From assembly GCF_029643425.1 (NCBI RefSeq), contig NZ_CP119106.1, forward strand, positions 2,170,001 to 2,234,000: a stretch of 64,000 bases of DNA, written 5' to 3'. The translations under genes were made by a program, and so were the position numbers. This DNA comes from Isoptericola sp. AK164 (GTDB lineage: Bacteria; Actinomycetota; Actinomycetes; Actinomycetales; Cellulomonadaceae). Of the stretch, positions 38,154-48,874 are shown one piece after another (position 1 is the first letter of the stretch; every line of letters begins with the position of its first letter). The notes below the pieces were generated by a model. The model was not told the origin of the DNA, searched no databases, and worked only from the letters and a program-made list of their open reading frames with translations.

Positions 38154-38633
38154 ATGACCGAGTCGACTCCAGACCCGCACGCCGACCAGCGCCCGCAGCA
38201 GCCCGAGGGACAGCAGCCGCAGCAGCCCCCGCAGGGCTACCAGCAGGGCTACCAGCAGCCCCCGCAGGGCCAGCCGGGCTACCCGCAGGGCGCCGCCGCA
38301 CCCCAGCCGGTCGCCCCGTCGGAGGAGCGGACCTGGTCGATCATCGCGCACGCCGGCGGCATCCTCGTGGGCTTCCTCGCCCCGCTGATCGTCTGGCTCG
38401 TGTACAAGGACCGCAGCGCGCGCCTGGACGACCAGGGCAAGGAGGCGCTGAACTTCCAGCTCACGATGCTCATCGGCTACGTCGTGGGGTGGATCCTCAC
38501 GATCATCATCGTCGGTGGGTTGATCGTCTTCGCCGCCTGGGTGTGCACGATCGTCTTCGGCATCCTGGGGGCGATGGCCGCCTCGCGCGACGAGTGGTAC
38601 CGCTACCCGTTCAAGATCACGTTCATCAAGTGA
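38154..38633 (+). CDS. DUF4870 membrane protein 2
   Basis: A 159-residue paralogue of the preceding gene with a Gln/Pro/Gly/Tyr-rich N-terminal tail (repeats such as QGYQQGYQQPPQG). The DUF4870 core is ERTWSIIAHAGGILVGFLAP, YKDRSARLDDQGKEALNFQL and RDEWYRYPFKITFIK. Unlike paralogue 1 it has a clear ribosome site, GGAGAGGAAG (38141-38150), and a longer tail. Function unknown. Confidence 0.88.
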   Translation: MTESTPDPHADQRPQQPEGQQPQQPPQGYQQGYQQPPQGQPGYPQGAAAPQPVAPSEERTWSIIAHAGGILVGFLAPLIVWLVYKDRSARLDDQGKEALNFQLTMLIGYVVGWILTIIIVGGLIVFAAWVCTIVFGILGAMAASRDEWYRYPFKITFIK

Positions 38634-39928
38634 TCAGGCGGTCAGCTCGCGCACGACCGCGTCGGCCAGGAGCCGTCCGCGCCGCGTGAGCACCGCCCGG
38701 CCCCGCACGGCCGCCGCCCCGTCGAGCAGCCCGGACGCGACCAGTCCGGCGACGGCGCGGCGGCCGTCGGCGTCCAGCACGTCCAGGTCCAGCCCGTCGG
38801 CGAGCCGGACCCCGAGCATCACCCGCTCCAGGTGCGCCTCGTCGCGGGTCAGCACCTCGCGCCCCGCCCCCGGCGAGCGCCCCTGGCCGAGCAGCGTCGC
38901 GTAGCGCAGCGGGTGCTTGACGTTCCACCAGCGCACCCCCGCCGCGCCGTCGGCGGCACCGCTGCCTCCCGCACCGCCGTCGGACGCCCCGACGTAGGAG
39001 TGCGCCCCGGGGCCGATGCCCCACCAGTCGTCCCCGCGCCAGTAGGCCAGGTTGTGCCGGCACGCCTGCTCCAGGCCGCGCGACCAGTTGCTGACCTCGT
39101 ACCAGCCCAGGCCGGCCGCCGTGAGCAGGTCGTCGGCGAGCTCGTACTTGGCGGCCTGGTCGTCCTCGTCCGGGAGGGTCAGCTGACCGCGCCGCACCTG
39201 GGCGGCCATCTTCGTCCCGGGCTCGACGACCAGCGCGTACGCGGACACGTGGTCGACGCCGGTGGCCAGGGCGGCCTCGACCGACGTCCGCCAGTCGTCC
39301 AGCGACTCCCCCGGGGTGCCGTAGATGAGGTCGACCGAGACGGCGAGCCCGGCCTCGCGGGCCCAGCGCACGACGTCGGGCAGCCGCGCGGGGTCGTGGG
39401 TGCGCTCGAGCGTCGCCAGGACGCGCGGCACCGCGGACTGCATGCCGAACGAGACCCGCGTGAACCCGGCCTCGGCCAGGGTCGCCAGCGAGCCGGGCGT
39501 CACCGAGTCGGGGTTCGCCTCGGTCGTCACCTCGGCGTCGGGGGCCAGGCCCCAGGCCGACCGCACGCCGTCCAGGATCCGCACCAGGTCGCCGGCCGGC
39601 AGCATCGTCGGCGTCCCGCCGCCGAAGAACACCGTCGACACGGGCCGGTCGCCCAGACCGGCGGCGTCGAGCACGCGCGCGGCCAGGTCGACCTCGCCGA
39701 GCGCCGTCGTGGCGTACTCGTGCTGCGACGCACCGCCCCCGAGCTCGGACGCGGTGTAGGTGTTGAAGTCGCAGTAGCCGCAGCGCACCGAGCAGAACGG
39801 CACGTGCACGTACACGCCGAACCGGGAGCGCGACGAGGCGTCGTCGGTCTCGGCGCCCGCCGTCCGGGCCACGAGCTCGGGCAGGGCGCCGTCCGCCGGG
39901 ACGGGTTCGCCGTCGGGCAGCGCGGGCA

Positions 39929-39929
<1 letters not shown>
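38634..39929 (-). CDS. hemW: Radical SAM heme chaperone HemW
   Basis: Heme chaperone related to coproporphyrinogen oxidase HemN. The 431 residues show the radical-SAM cluster VPFCSVRCGYCDFNTYT (CxxxCxxC), FFGGGTPTML, TTEANPDSVTPGSL and FGMQSAVPRVLATLERTHD. The HemW heme-binding signature RHNLAYWRGDDWWGIGPGAH is also present. The GTG at 39929 overlaps the lepA stop by one base. It follows lepA, as in many actinobacteria. Convergent with the DUF4870 gene, with abutting stops. Confidence 0.93.
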
Positions 39930-41806
<1,877 letters not shown>

Positions 41807-41900
41807 GTCTCCGTCGGGTCGATGCTGGACTGCTGGGCCCGGTCATTGTCCCACGGTCCCGCGGCGCCCCCCTGCTCGCGGCCCGGTCGGTGCCCCGAGC

Positions 41901-43271
41901 TCAGGACCCGAGCACGGTCCAGCCGTGGGCGGGCACCCGCACCGCGTCGCCCTCGAGCGCACCCGTGCCGGCCAGCACCTGCCGCGAGCCCGCGGCCGGG
42001 ACCGTGACCTCGTCGTCGCCGAGGTGCAGGACCGTGACGACGGCGTCGGCGTCGCGCGCCGTGCGCAGCACGATCGTCGGGTTGGCCACCTGCACGACGT
42101 CGGTGACCGCGGTGCGCAGCCAGGGCCGGCGCCGGCGCAGCGCGACCAGCTCGCGGGTGACCGCCAGGACCGCGGCCGCCTCGGCCGACAGGTCCTGCGG
42201 ACCCGGGGGCCGCTCGGCGAGCTCGGGCCGCACGGCGTCGTCGCCGCCGAGCCGTTCCTCCTTGACGCCGTGCAGCCCCAGCTCGTCCCCGGCGTAGAAC
42301 GACGGCGTCCCCGCGACGGTGCACAGGACCGCGAGCGCGTGCGGCACGTGCCGGTCCCCGACGGCGTCGGCGATCCGGGTCACGTCGTGGTTGCCGACGA
42401 ACGTGCTCGGGACGAACGTGCGCAGGAACTGCGCGTGCCGCCCGAGCGCGTGGGCGAGCTCGAACAGGTTCTGGTCGGCGATCGCGTGCCAGATCCCCTG
42501 CCACAGCTCGTACTGGGTCACCGAGTCCACGGTCGACGCAGCCACGATCCCGGGCAGGTCGCCGTGGATCACCTCGCCGGTGAACCACGCCTCGGGGTGG
42601 CGCTCGCGGACCCGTGGCAGCACCCGTGCCCAGAAGGCCGGCGGCACGGCGTAGGCGGCGTCCAGCCGCCAGCCGTCGACACCGCGGTCGAGCCAGTAGG
42701 TCATGGCCTCGACGACGAGGTCCTCGACGGCCGGCGAGCCGTGGTCCAGCGCGACGAGCTGGTCGTGGCCCTCGAACACGGCGACCGGCACCGGGTCCCC
42801 CGGCCGCCACGTCGCAGGATCGACGGCGTCGCGGTCGACGCGGAACAGCGCCGCCGCCGGTGACCCCGGCCCCTCGGCCTCCAGCGCCCGCACCGCCGGG
42901 TGCTCGCGCCCGACGTGGTGGAAGACGCCGTCGAGCAGCACCCGCACGCCCCGGGCGTGGGCGGCGTCGACGAGGCGCTGCAGGTCGGCCTCGTCGCCGA
43001 GCCGCGGGTCGACGCGCAGGTGGTCGACCGTGTCGTACCCGTGCGTCGACGAGGCGAACACGGGCCCGAGCAGCAGGCCGTTCAGCCCGAGCGCGACGAC
43101 GTGGTCGAGCCACGCCTCGATCCGCCCCAGCCGGTGCACGACAGCCGTGCCGTCGGCACCCTCGGCCGGACGGACCGGCGCGCCCACGAAGCCCAGGGGG
43201 TAGACGTGCCACCACATCGCGTGCGCGACCCAGCCGGGTTCGGCCGGGCGCGCTCCGTCGTCGTCGGTCAT
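41901..43271 (-). CDS. GH13 alpha-amylase-family glycosidase
   Basis: Cytoplasmic alpha-glucan-active enzyme, 456 residues, shorter than the alpha-glucosidase at 1196. Conserved regions: RVLLDGVFHHVG, GWRLDAAYAV with nucleophile Asp, WFTGEVIHGD with Glu, and FVGNHDVTRI with Asp. The substrate is not identifiable; cyclomaltodextrinase or maltodextrin-active amylase is likely. ATG 43271 follows TAGGTT (43283-43278) by six bases. It lies between the transglutaminase trio and lepA in the same direction. Confidence 0.88.
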   Translation of the reverse strand: MTDDDGARPAEPGWVAHAMWWHVYPLGFVGAPVRPAEGADGTAVVHRLGRIEAWLDHVVALGLNGLLLGPVFASSTHGYDTVDHLRVDPRLGDEADLQRLVDAAHARGVRVLLDGVFHHVGREHPAVRALEAEGPGSPAAALFRVDRDAVDPATWRPGDPVPVAVFEGHDQLVALDHGSPAVEDLVVEAMTYWLDRGVDGWRLDAAYAVPPAFWARVLPRVRERHPEAWFTGEVIHGDLPGIVAASTVDSVTQYELWQGIWHAIADQNLFELAHALGRHAQFLRTFVPSTFVGNHDVTRIADAVGDRHVPHALAVLCTVAGTPSFYAGDELGLHGVKEERLGGDDAVRPELAERPPGPQDLSAEAAAVLAVTRELVALRRRRPWLRTAVTDVVQVANPTIVLRTARDADAVVTVLHLGDDEVTVPAAGSRQVLAGTGALEGDAVRVPAHGWTVLGS

Positions 43272-43296
43272 GCCGCCAACCTATCCGGCGCCCGTC

Positions 43297-44136
43297 TCAC
43301 GCCAGGCGGGTGATCTCGACGGTGACGTCCAGCTCGCTCGCGCCGGGACCGGCGTAGACGCCCTTGAGCGGGGGGACGTCGCCGTACTGGCGCCCGCGGC
43401 CGACGACGACGTGGTCCTCCCCGGCGTACCGCCGGTTCGTGGGGTCGTAGGCCACCCACTGCCCGACCCACCACTCCAGCCAGGCGTGCGACTCGCCGGT
43501 CTCGGGCACCCCGATCTCGGCGTCGGCCTGCGGGTGCAGGTACCCGGAGACGTAGCGCGCCGGGATGCCGAGCGACCGCAGCGCACCGATGCCCAGGTGT
43601 GCCATGTCCTGGCAGACCCCCTCGCGCGAGGCCCACGCGTCCGCCGCGGGGGTGTGCACGGTGGTCACCCCCGGCACGTACTCCAGGCGGTCGCGCACCG
43701 CCAGGCAGACCGCCTCGGCCGCGGGGCCGGGGTCCAGTCCCCCGGCCGCCTCCAGCGCGAGCGCCGCGACGTCGTCGGGCACCGCCGTGGTCGGGGTGTG
43801 ACCGAGGTAGCCGGCGTGCTCGTCCAGGACGGCGGGACCGCCGAGGTCCTCCCAGCCGACCGCGGACCGCGCGGGTCCCGGTGCCGTCACCTCGACGGTC
43901 GCGTCGGCGACGATCCGCAGGCTCCCGTGCGGGCGCAGCACCTCGAACAGGGTGACGTGGGTGCCCCAGTAGTCGCGGTAGGAGTCGGTCCAGGTGGACG
44001 GCTCGACGTCGACGCGGGCCGACCGTACGACCTGGTGGTCGTCGTCGGCCGGTCGCATCCGCGCCTCGTTGTACGACGCCGTCACGTCCCCGGCGTAGTC
44101 GAAGCTCGTCGTGTGCACCACGCGCAGCAGGCTCAC
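43297..44136 (-). CDS. Transglutaminase-like protein
   Basis: A 279-residue protein with the bacterial transglutaminase N-terminal domain (LLRVVHTTSFDYAGDVTASY). The protease-like core has catalytic Cys in SREGVCQDMAHLGIGALRSL, His in GESHAWLEWWVG and Asp in WVAYDPTNRR. GTG 44136 overlaps the stop of the alpha-E gene by four bases. Together with the alpha-E and ATP-grasp genes upstream it forms a widely conserved trio of unknown pathway, thought to involve peptide ligation and hydrolysis. Confidence 0.92.
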   Translation of the reverse strand: MSLLRVVHTTSFDYAGDVTASYNEARMRPADDDHQVVRSARVDVEPSTWTDSYRDYWGTHVTLFEVLRPHGSLRIVADATVEVTAPGPARSAVGWEDLGGPAVLDEHAGYLGHTPTTAVPDDVAALALEAAGGLDPGPAAEAVCLAVRDRLEYVPGVTTVHTPAADAWASREGVCQDMAHLGIGALRSLGIPARYVSGYLHPQADAEIGVPETGESHAWLEWWVGQWVAYDPTNRRYAGEDHVVVGRGRQYGDVPPLKGVYAGPGASELDVTVEITRLA

Positions 44137-45065
44137 AGCGCCTCCCCCACCCAGGCCGTCGTCGCCGACGACGGGAAGTACCGGTCACGGATCGCGTCCG
44201 ACGCCCGCGAGCACGCCTGCTGGACCTGCTCCAGCGTGGCGGGCAGGTCCTCGAGGGTGTCGGTGCGGCGGGCGAACTCCAGCCGCGCCCGCACGATGCC
44301 CAGCTGGCGGACCGCCTCGTCGCTGATCTCGCGGCGGCTCTCGACCGGTTCGAGCGCGCGCAGCGCCCGGTCGGCGGCACCGAGGGCGTAGACGATCGAG
44401 CGCGGGAACAGCCGGTCGCGCACGAGGAACCCGGCGGCGTCGACGTCGGAGGTGCGGCCGCGGTGGGCCCGCAGGTAGGCCTCGTGGGCGCCGCAGGAGC
44501 GCAGCACCGTCGTCCATCCCGGCCCCGCGGCCCCGAGCCGCGCCTGGGTGGTCAGCAGGCGGGCCGTCATGTCGGCCCGCTCGAGCGACTGGCCCAGCAC
44601 CATGAAGTGCCAGGTGGCGTCGTGCGGGGTCGCGGAGTCCATCAGTCCCGCCACCACCGCGGCCCGCTGACGCACCCAGCCGAAGAACTCGTGCGCCCCG
44701 ACGCGACGGCCGACGACCGAGACCTCGTTGCGCGTGGTGTTGAGCGTCTCCCACAGCTCGGTGGAGACGATCTCGCGGGCCCGACGGGCGTTCTCCCGGG
44801 CCGCGACCAGCGCACCGGCGATGGCCGACGGGTTGGACCGGTCGTGGGCCAGCAGCCGCACGACGGCGTCGCGCCCGACGACGGCGTCGTCCGACGGGGC
44901 GGGGTGGTCCATGATCGCCAGCAGCGACCGGCACGCCAGGGACTCCTCCGCCCACGGCTCCTCGGAGAGCATCTGCACGTGCACGTCGAGGATCCGGGCG
45001 GTGTCGTCCGCCCGCTCGACGTACCGGCCGATCCAGAACAGGGACTCGGCGATCCGGCTCAGCAC
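44133..45065 (-). CDS. Alpha-E domain protein (DUF403)
   Basis: A 310-residue all-helical protein of the alpha-E family: LSRIAESLFWIGRYVERADD, LACRSLLAIMDHP, LWETLNTTRNEV, GQSLERADMTARLL, LRSCGAHEAYLRAHRG and RLFPRSIVYALGAADRALR. Biochemical role unknown. GTG 45065 has the ribosome site AGGAGG, which lies inside the 3' end of the ATP-grasp gene; the two genes overlap by seven bases. Coupled to the transglutaminase downstream. Confidence 0.92.
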   Translation of the reverse strand: MLSRIAESLFWIGRYVERADDTARILDVHVQMLSEEPWAEESLACRSLLAIMDHPAPSDDAVVGRDAVVRLLAHDRSNPSAIAGALVAARENARRAREIVSTELWETLNTTRNEVSVVGRRVGAHEFFGWVRQRAAVVAGLMDSATPHDATWHFMVLGQSLERADMTARLLTTQARLGAAGPGWTTVLRSCGAHEAYLRAHRGRTSDVDAAGFLVRDRLFPRSIVYALGAADRALRALEPVESRREISDEAVRQLGIVRARLEFARRTDTLEDLPATLEQVQQACSRASDAIRDRYFPSSATTAWVGEAL

Positions 45066-46639
45066 GGGGGCACCTCCTGTTGCTGCTGCTGTTGCTGCTG
45101 GTGGTGCAGGTCGACGACGTCGGCCGGGTTGGTCGCGATCGGCACCCCGGCCTCGGCCGGACGCGGGGAGGCGGCGTCGTCGGTCGTCGGGGCGGCGCCG
45201 TGGTCGCGAGGGTGCTCGAGCACCCAGGTGTCCTTCGACCCGCCGCCCTGGGAGCTGTTGACCACGAGCTGGCCCTCCCCGAGCGCCACCCGGGTCAGCC
45301 CGCCGGGCAGCACCCAGACGTCGTCGCCGTCGTTGACCGCGAACGGGCGCAGGTCCACGTGCCGGGGCCGGAAGGCGCCGTCGACGTAGGTCGGGGTGGT
45401 GGACAGCTGCACCACCGGCTGGGCGATCCAGCCGCGCGGGTCGGCGACCAGCCGAGCGCGCAGGGCGGCCAGCTCGTCGGCCGAGGCGTCCGGGCCGACG
45501 ACGATCCCCTTGCCCCCGGCACCGTCGACGGGTTTGACGACCATCTCGTCGAGCCGTTCGAGCACCTCGGTCAGCGACCCCGGCTCCTCGAGGCGCCAGG
45601 TGTCGACGTTCTGCAGCACCGGCTCCTCGGACAGGTAGTAGCGCACCAGGTCCGGCAGGTAGGTGTAGACCAGCTTGTCGTCGGCGACGCCGTTGCCGAG
45701 GCCGTTGGCCAGCGCCACCGTGCCGCGGCGGGCGCAGTCGACCAGGCCCGGCACCCCGAGCACGGAGTCGGCCCGGAACTGCACGGGGTCGAGGAACGCG
45801 TCGTCGACGCGGCGGTAGATCACGTCGACGCGCTGGGGGCCGCTCGTGGTGCGCATGTAGACGCGCCCGGCGGCGCAGTACAGGTCCCGCCCCTCGACGA
45901 GCTCGACCCCCATGAGCCGCGCCAGCAGCGCGTGCTCGTAGTAGGCGGAGTTGAACACCCCGGGCGTGAGGACCACGACCGTCGGGTCCGGCGTGCCGTC
46001 GGGGGCCGCGGCCACCAGCGCGGACCGCAGCCGGCGCGGGTACTCCACGACGCTGCGCACCCGCAGCTCGGAGAACAGCTCGGGGACCGTGCGGACCATC
46101 GCCTGCCGGTTCGCCAGCACGTAGCTGACGCCGGAGGGCACCCGCACGTTGTCCTCCAGCACCCGGAACTCCCCGGCCTCGTCGCGGATCAGGTCGACCC
46201 CGGCGACGTGGCACCGCACGCCGTTGGCCGGGACGATGCCGTGCGCCGCCCGCTGGAACTCGCCGCTGGACTCGATGAGCCGACGCGGGACCACGCCGTC
46301 GCGCACCGCGTGCTGCGGGCCGTAGACGTCGGCGAGGAACGCCTCGAGGGCCCGCACCCGCTGCTGCACGCCCCGGCTGATCCGGTCCCACTCGTCCGGC
46401 TCGACGACACGGGGCACCACGTCCAGCGGGAAGGGCCGCTCCTCGCCCGCGACGTCGAAGGTGATGCCCTGGGCCAGGAAGGAGCGCGCCAGCGTGTCCG
46501 AGCGGGCGGCGACCTCCTCGGGCGACAACGAGGCGAAGGTGGCGTGCACCTGCTCGTAGCGGGGCCGCACCGCGCGCTCACGGTCGATGAGCTCGTCGAA
46601 CGCCGGGCCCAGGGGGTAGTCGTCGAACAGGTCCGCCAT
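45059..46639 (-). CDS. Circularly permuted ATP-grasp type 2 protein
   Basis: A 526-residue protein of the DUF404/DUF407 circularly permuted ATP-grasp family, predicted to make a peptide or amide bond at the cost of ATP. Typical blocks: GVDLIRDEAGEFRVLEDNVR, PSGVSYVLANRQAMVRT, GRVYMRTTSGPQRVDVIYRR and VKPVDGAGGKGIVVGP, with the ATP-binding Lys. The C-terminus is odd: eight consecutive Gln followed by EVPPC. ATG 46639 follows TAGCGT (46651-46646) by six bases, so this is the promoter of the trio. Confidence 0.93.
   Translation of the reverse strand: MADLFDDYPLGPAFDELIDRERAVRPRYEQVHATFASLSPEEVAARSDTLARSFLAQGITFDVAGEERPFPLDVVPRVVEPDEWDRISRGVQQRVRALEAFLADVYGPQHAVRDGVVPRRLIESSGEFQRAAHGIVPANGVRCHVAGVDLIRDEAGEFRVLEDNVRVPSGVSYVLANRQAMVRTVPELFSELRVRSVVEYPRRLRSALVAAAPDGTPDPTVVVLTPGVFNSAYYEHALLARLMGVELVEGRDLYCAAGRVYMRTTSGPQRVDVIYRRVDDAFLDPVQFRADSVLGVPGLVDCARRGTVALANGLGNGVADDKLVYTYLPDLVRYYLSEEPVLQNVDTWRLEEPGSLTEVLERLDEMVVKPVDGAGGKGIVVGPDASADELAALRARLVADPRGWIAQPVVQLSTTPTYVDGAFRPRHVDLRPFAVNDGDDVWVLPGGLTRVALGEGQLVVNSSQGGGSKDTWVLEHPRDHGAAPTTDDAASPRPAEAGVPIATNPADVVDLHHQQQQQQQQEVPPC
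45077..45100 (-). repeat. Trinucleotide (CAG/CAA) repeat encoding poly-Gln
   Basis: Eight Gln codons (six CAG, two CAA) at the very end of the ATP-grasp gene, just upstream of the ribosome site for the alpha-E gene. Such a tract is prone to slippage in whole codons and so could vary in length without breaking the frame. Confidence 0.85.
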
Positions 46640-46718
46640 GCAGTCACGCTAGTGGTCCCGTCCGACCGGCGTGTTCCCGCGACGTTTCGGCCGCGTGTCG
46701 CGCCGTAGGCTGTCCGGC

Positions 46719-47246
46719 ATGGCGAGCCACCGGTGGACGAGACTCCTGCGTGAGGCGGCGCGCGCCGTCGGGTCGGCGGTCGCGCGGTCGCGACGACGCC
46801 CGACGGCGCCCCCGGGCCGGCAGGCGCCCGCCGGTGCCGTGCGCTACCCGGGGGACTTCACCGGCGTCGTGCGGCCCGTGTACTCCCCGCACCTGGACGG
46901 TGCGCCGGACCCCGGCGAGATCGTGTGGACCTGGGTGCCGTTCGAGGAGGACCACAGCCGCGGCAAGGACCGGCCGGTGCTGCTGATCGGCCACGACGGC
47001 CCGTGGCTGCTCGCCCTGCAGCTGACCAGCAAGGACCACGACCGCGACGCGGCCACGGAGGCCCGGTACGGCCGGCTGTGGATGGACATCGGGTCCGGGC
47101 CGTGGGACGCCCGGGGCCGGCCCAGCGAGGTGCGGGTGAACCGCGTCGTGCGGGTGGCGCCCGACGCCGTGCGCCGCGAGGGTGCGGTGCTGGACGCCGC
47201 GACCTTCCGCCAGGTCGTCGACACGATGAGCCGCGCCCGTCGCTGA
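46719..47246 (+). CDS. PemK/MazF-family protein
   Basis: A 175-residue protein with a basic N-terminal extension (about 1-45) and a PemK/MazF-like beta-barrel: [40 protein letters not shown] and [20 protein letters not shown]. MazF toxins are ribosome-independent mRNA interferases, but no antitoxin-sized gene adjoins it, so it may have another role. ATG 46719 follows TAGGCT (46706-46711) by seven bases. It lies between the ATP-grasp trio and rpsT. Confidence 0.85.
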   Translation: MASHRWTRLLREAARAVGSAVARSRRRPTAPPGRQAPAGAVRYPGDFTGVVRPVYSPHLDGAPDPGEIVWTWVPFEEDHSRGKDRPVLLIGHDGPWLLALQLTSKDHDRDAATEARYGRLWMDIGSGPWDARGRPSEVRVNRVVRVAPDAVRREGAVLDAATFRQVVDTMSRARR

Positions 47247-47437
47247 CGCGACGTCGGTCACACCGTTTCTCCCGGGAGGGTCGCGGCTGGTACCGTAGAT
47301 CTCTGCGTGTCCGCCCAGGTCGGCGGGCACCGCCGCAGGTCCTCTCCACGGGGTTCCCCACCCCCAGTCCCGGATGTGCGGCCGCCCTCTACGACCTATC
47401 CGCTCGCCGACAGGCGAACACACCAGGAAGTTCTCTC

Positions 47438-47698
47438 GTGGCAAACATCAAGTCCCAGATCAAGCGCAACCTGCAGAACGAGAAGGCGCGCCTGCGGAAC
47501 CGCTCCGTGAAGTCGGAGCTCAAGACTCACGTCCGCAAGGTCCGCAAGGCCGTCGCCGCCGGCGACAAGGAGGCCGCCACCGAGGCGCTCCGCGTCGCGT
47601 CGCGCAAGCTCGACAAGGCTGTCTCGAAGGGTGTCATCCACCCCAACCAGGCCGCGAACCGCAAGTCGGCCATCTCGAAGGCCGTCGACGCGCTCTGA
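47438..47698 (+). CDS. rpsT: 30S ribosomal protein S20
   Basis: Small-subunit protein S20, 86 residues, binding 16S rRNA. It starts [20 protein letters not shown], continues with a Lys/Arg-rich helical stretch and ends [17 protein letters not shown] 47438 has AGGAAG upstream. The 191-base region before it holds a promoter-like GGTACCGTAGAT (about 47288-47299) and then a long leader of about 140 bases, which may carry a control element. It is followed by a strong terminator. Confidence 0.97.
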   Translation: MANIKSQIKRNLQNEKARLRNRSVKSELKTHVRKVRKAVAAGDKEAATEALRVASRKLDKAVSKGVIHPNQAANRKSAISKAVDAL

Positions 47699-47730
47699 CG
47701 CTCACCGGCCGCCCCGCGCGGCCGTGACGT

Positions 47731-47768
47731 CGAACGCCCCTGCCCCCGTCCGGGTGCAGGGGCGTTCG
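47731..47768. terminator. Intrinsic terminator between rpsT and holA
   Basis: Perfect 13-bp stem CGAACGCCCCTGC / GCAGGGGCGTTCG with a 12-base C/G-rich loop, between convergent rpsT (+) and holA (-). Its stem resembles in design the terminator at 7569-7603 (GAACG... ...CGTTC). Confidence 0.85.
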
Positions 47769-47782
47769 TGCGTCCGGGACCG

Positions 47783-48796
47783 TCAGGACCGTCCGCCGGA
47801 GCGCGCGATCGTCAGCACCGCGGTCTCCACGGCGTAGACGGGGTCGCGCCCGCCGCCCTTGACGTCGGCGTCGGCCTTGGCCACCGCGGTGATGGCGGTG
47901 GCCAGCCCCTCCGGCGTCCACCGGGACAGGTCCCGCTGGGCGTTGCGCACCTGCCAGTCCTGCAGGCCGAGCTCGCGCGCCGTCGTCGTCCCCCCGCGGA
48001 TCGCCGCCACGCGGGCCAGCGTCCGCAGCCGCAGCGCCAGCGCCGCCACGACGGGCACGGGGTCGGCCCCGGTGGCCAGGGCGTGCCGCAGCAGCGCCAC
48101 CGCGGCCCCGGCGTCGCCGGCCACCGCGGCGTCGGCCACCTTGAAACCGGTCGCCTCCACGCGGCCGCCGTAGTACCGGTCCACCGTCTCGGCGGAGATC
48201 GTGCCCGTGGTGTCCGCGACGAGCTGGGAGCAGGCCGCCGCGAGCTCGCGCAGGTCGTTGCCCAGCGCGTCGACCAGCGCCCGCACCGCGGCCTGCTCGG
48301 CACGGCGCCGCGCGGCACGGAACTCGCCGCCGACGAACGCCACCTTGTCCGCGTCCTTGCTCACGGCGTCGCACTGCAGCACCGGCGCACCGGACCCGGT
48401 GATCGCGTCGAGCATCTTCTTGCCGCGGTTCCCCCCGCCGTGCACCACCACCACGACCGTCTCCGGGTCGGGTGCGGCCACGTAGTCGACGACGTCGGCC
48501 ACGAGGTCGTCGGTGCACGCCTCCGCCCCCCGCACGACCACGACCTTCGCCTCGCCGAACAGCGACGGGCTGGCCGCCACCGTGAGCTGGCCGGCCGCGT
48601 AGGTCGGCGCGTCCAGCTCGGCACGCTCGACCTCCGGGTCGCGCTCGCGGGCGAGTGCCACCACGCCGTCCACCGCGCGCTCGGCCAGCAGGCCCTCGGG
48701 GCCGCGGACCAGGACCACCGGAGCGAGGGTCGGGTCGTTCCAGGGGCGCTGGTTCGCGGAGGTCTTCGCGGGGCGGGAGCGGGAGGCGGGCGGCAC
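47783..48796 (-). CDS. holA: DNA polymerase III subunit delta
   Basis: Clamp-loader subunit that opens the beta clamp. The 337 residues show the HolA pattern: PVVLVRGPEGLLAERAVDGV, FGEAKVVVVRGAEACTDDLV, VVVVVHGGGNRGKKMLDAIT, FVGGEFRAARRRAEQAAVRA and the C-terminal region RDLSRWTPEGLATAITAVAK. The start is GTG 48796, six bases after CAGGCT (48808-48803). A longer reading is open upstream but crosses the divergent glycosyltransferase gene. Confidence 0.94.
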   Translation of the reverse strand: MPPASRSRPAKTSANQRPWNDPTLAPVVLVRGPEGLLAERAVDGVVALARERDPEVERAELDAPTYAAGQLTVAASPSLFGEAKVVVVRGAEACTDDLVADVVDYVAAPDPETVVVVVHGGGNRGKKMLDAITGSGAPVLQCDAVSKDADKVAFVGGEFRAARRRAEQAAVRALVDALGNDLRELAAACSQLVADTTGTISAETVDRYYGGRVEATGFKVADAAVAGDAGAAVALLRHALATGADPVPVVAALALRLRTLARVAAIRGGTTTARELGLQDWQVRNAQRDLSRWTPEGLATAITAVAKADADVKGGGRDPVYAVETAVLTIARSGGRS

Positions 48797-48874
48797 GGGA
48801 CCAGCCTGCCAGACCCGACCGACACGACGGCGCAGCCCGGAGTACGCCCGGAGCGCGCCCGGTAGCCTGTCCCG

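Noticed and set aside
47247-47437. A structured RNA or riboswitch in the rpsT leader
   Set aside because: The region is long enough for one, but I could not identify a known aptamer or a convincing stem; only promoter-like bases were noted.
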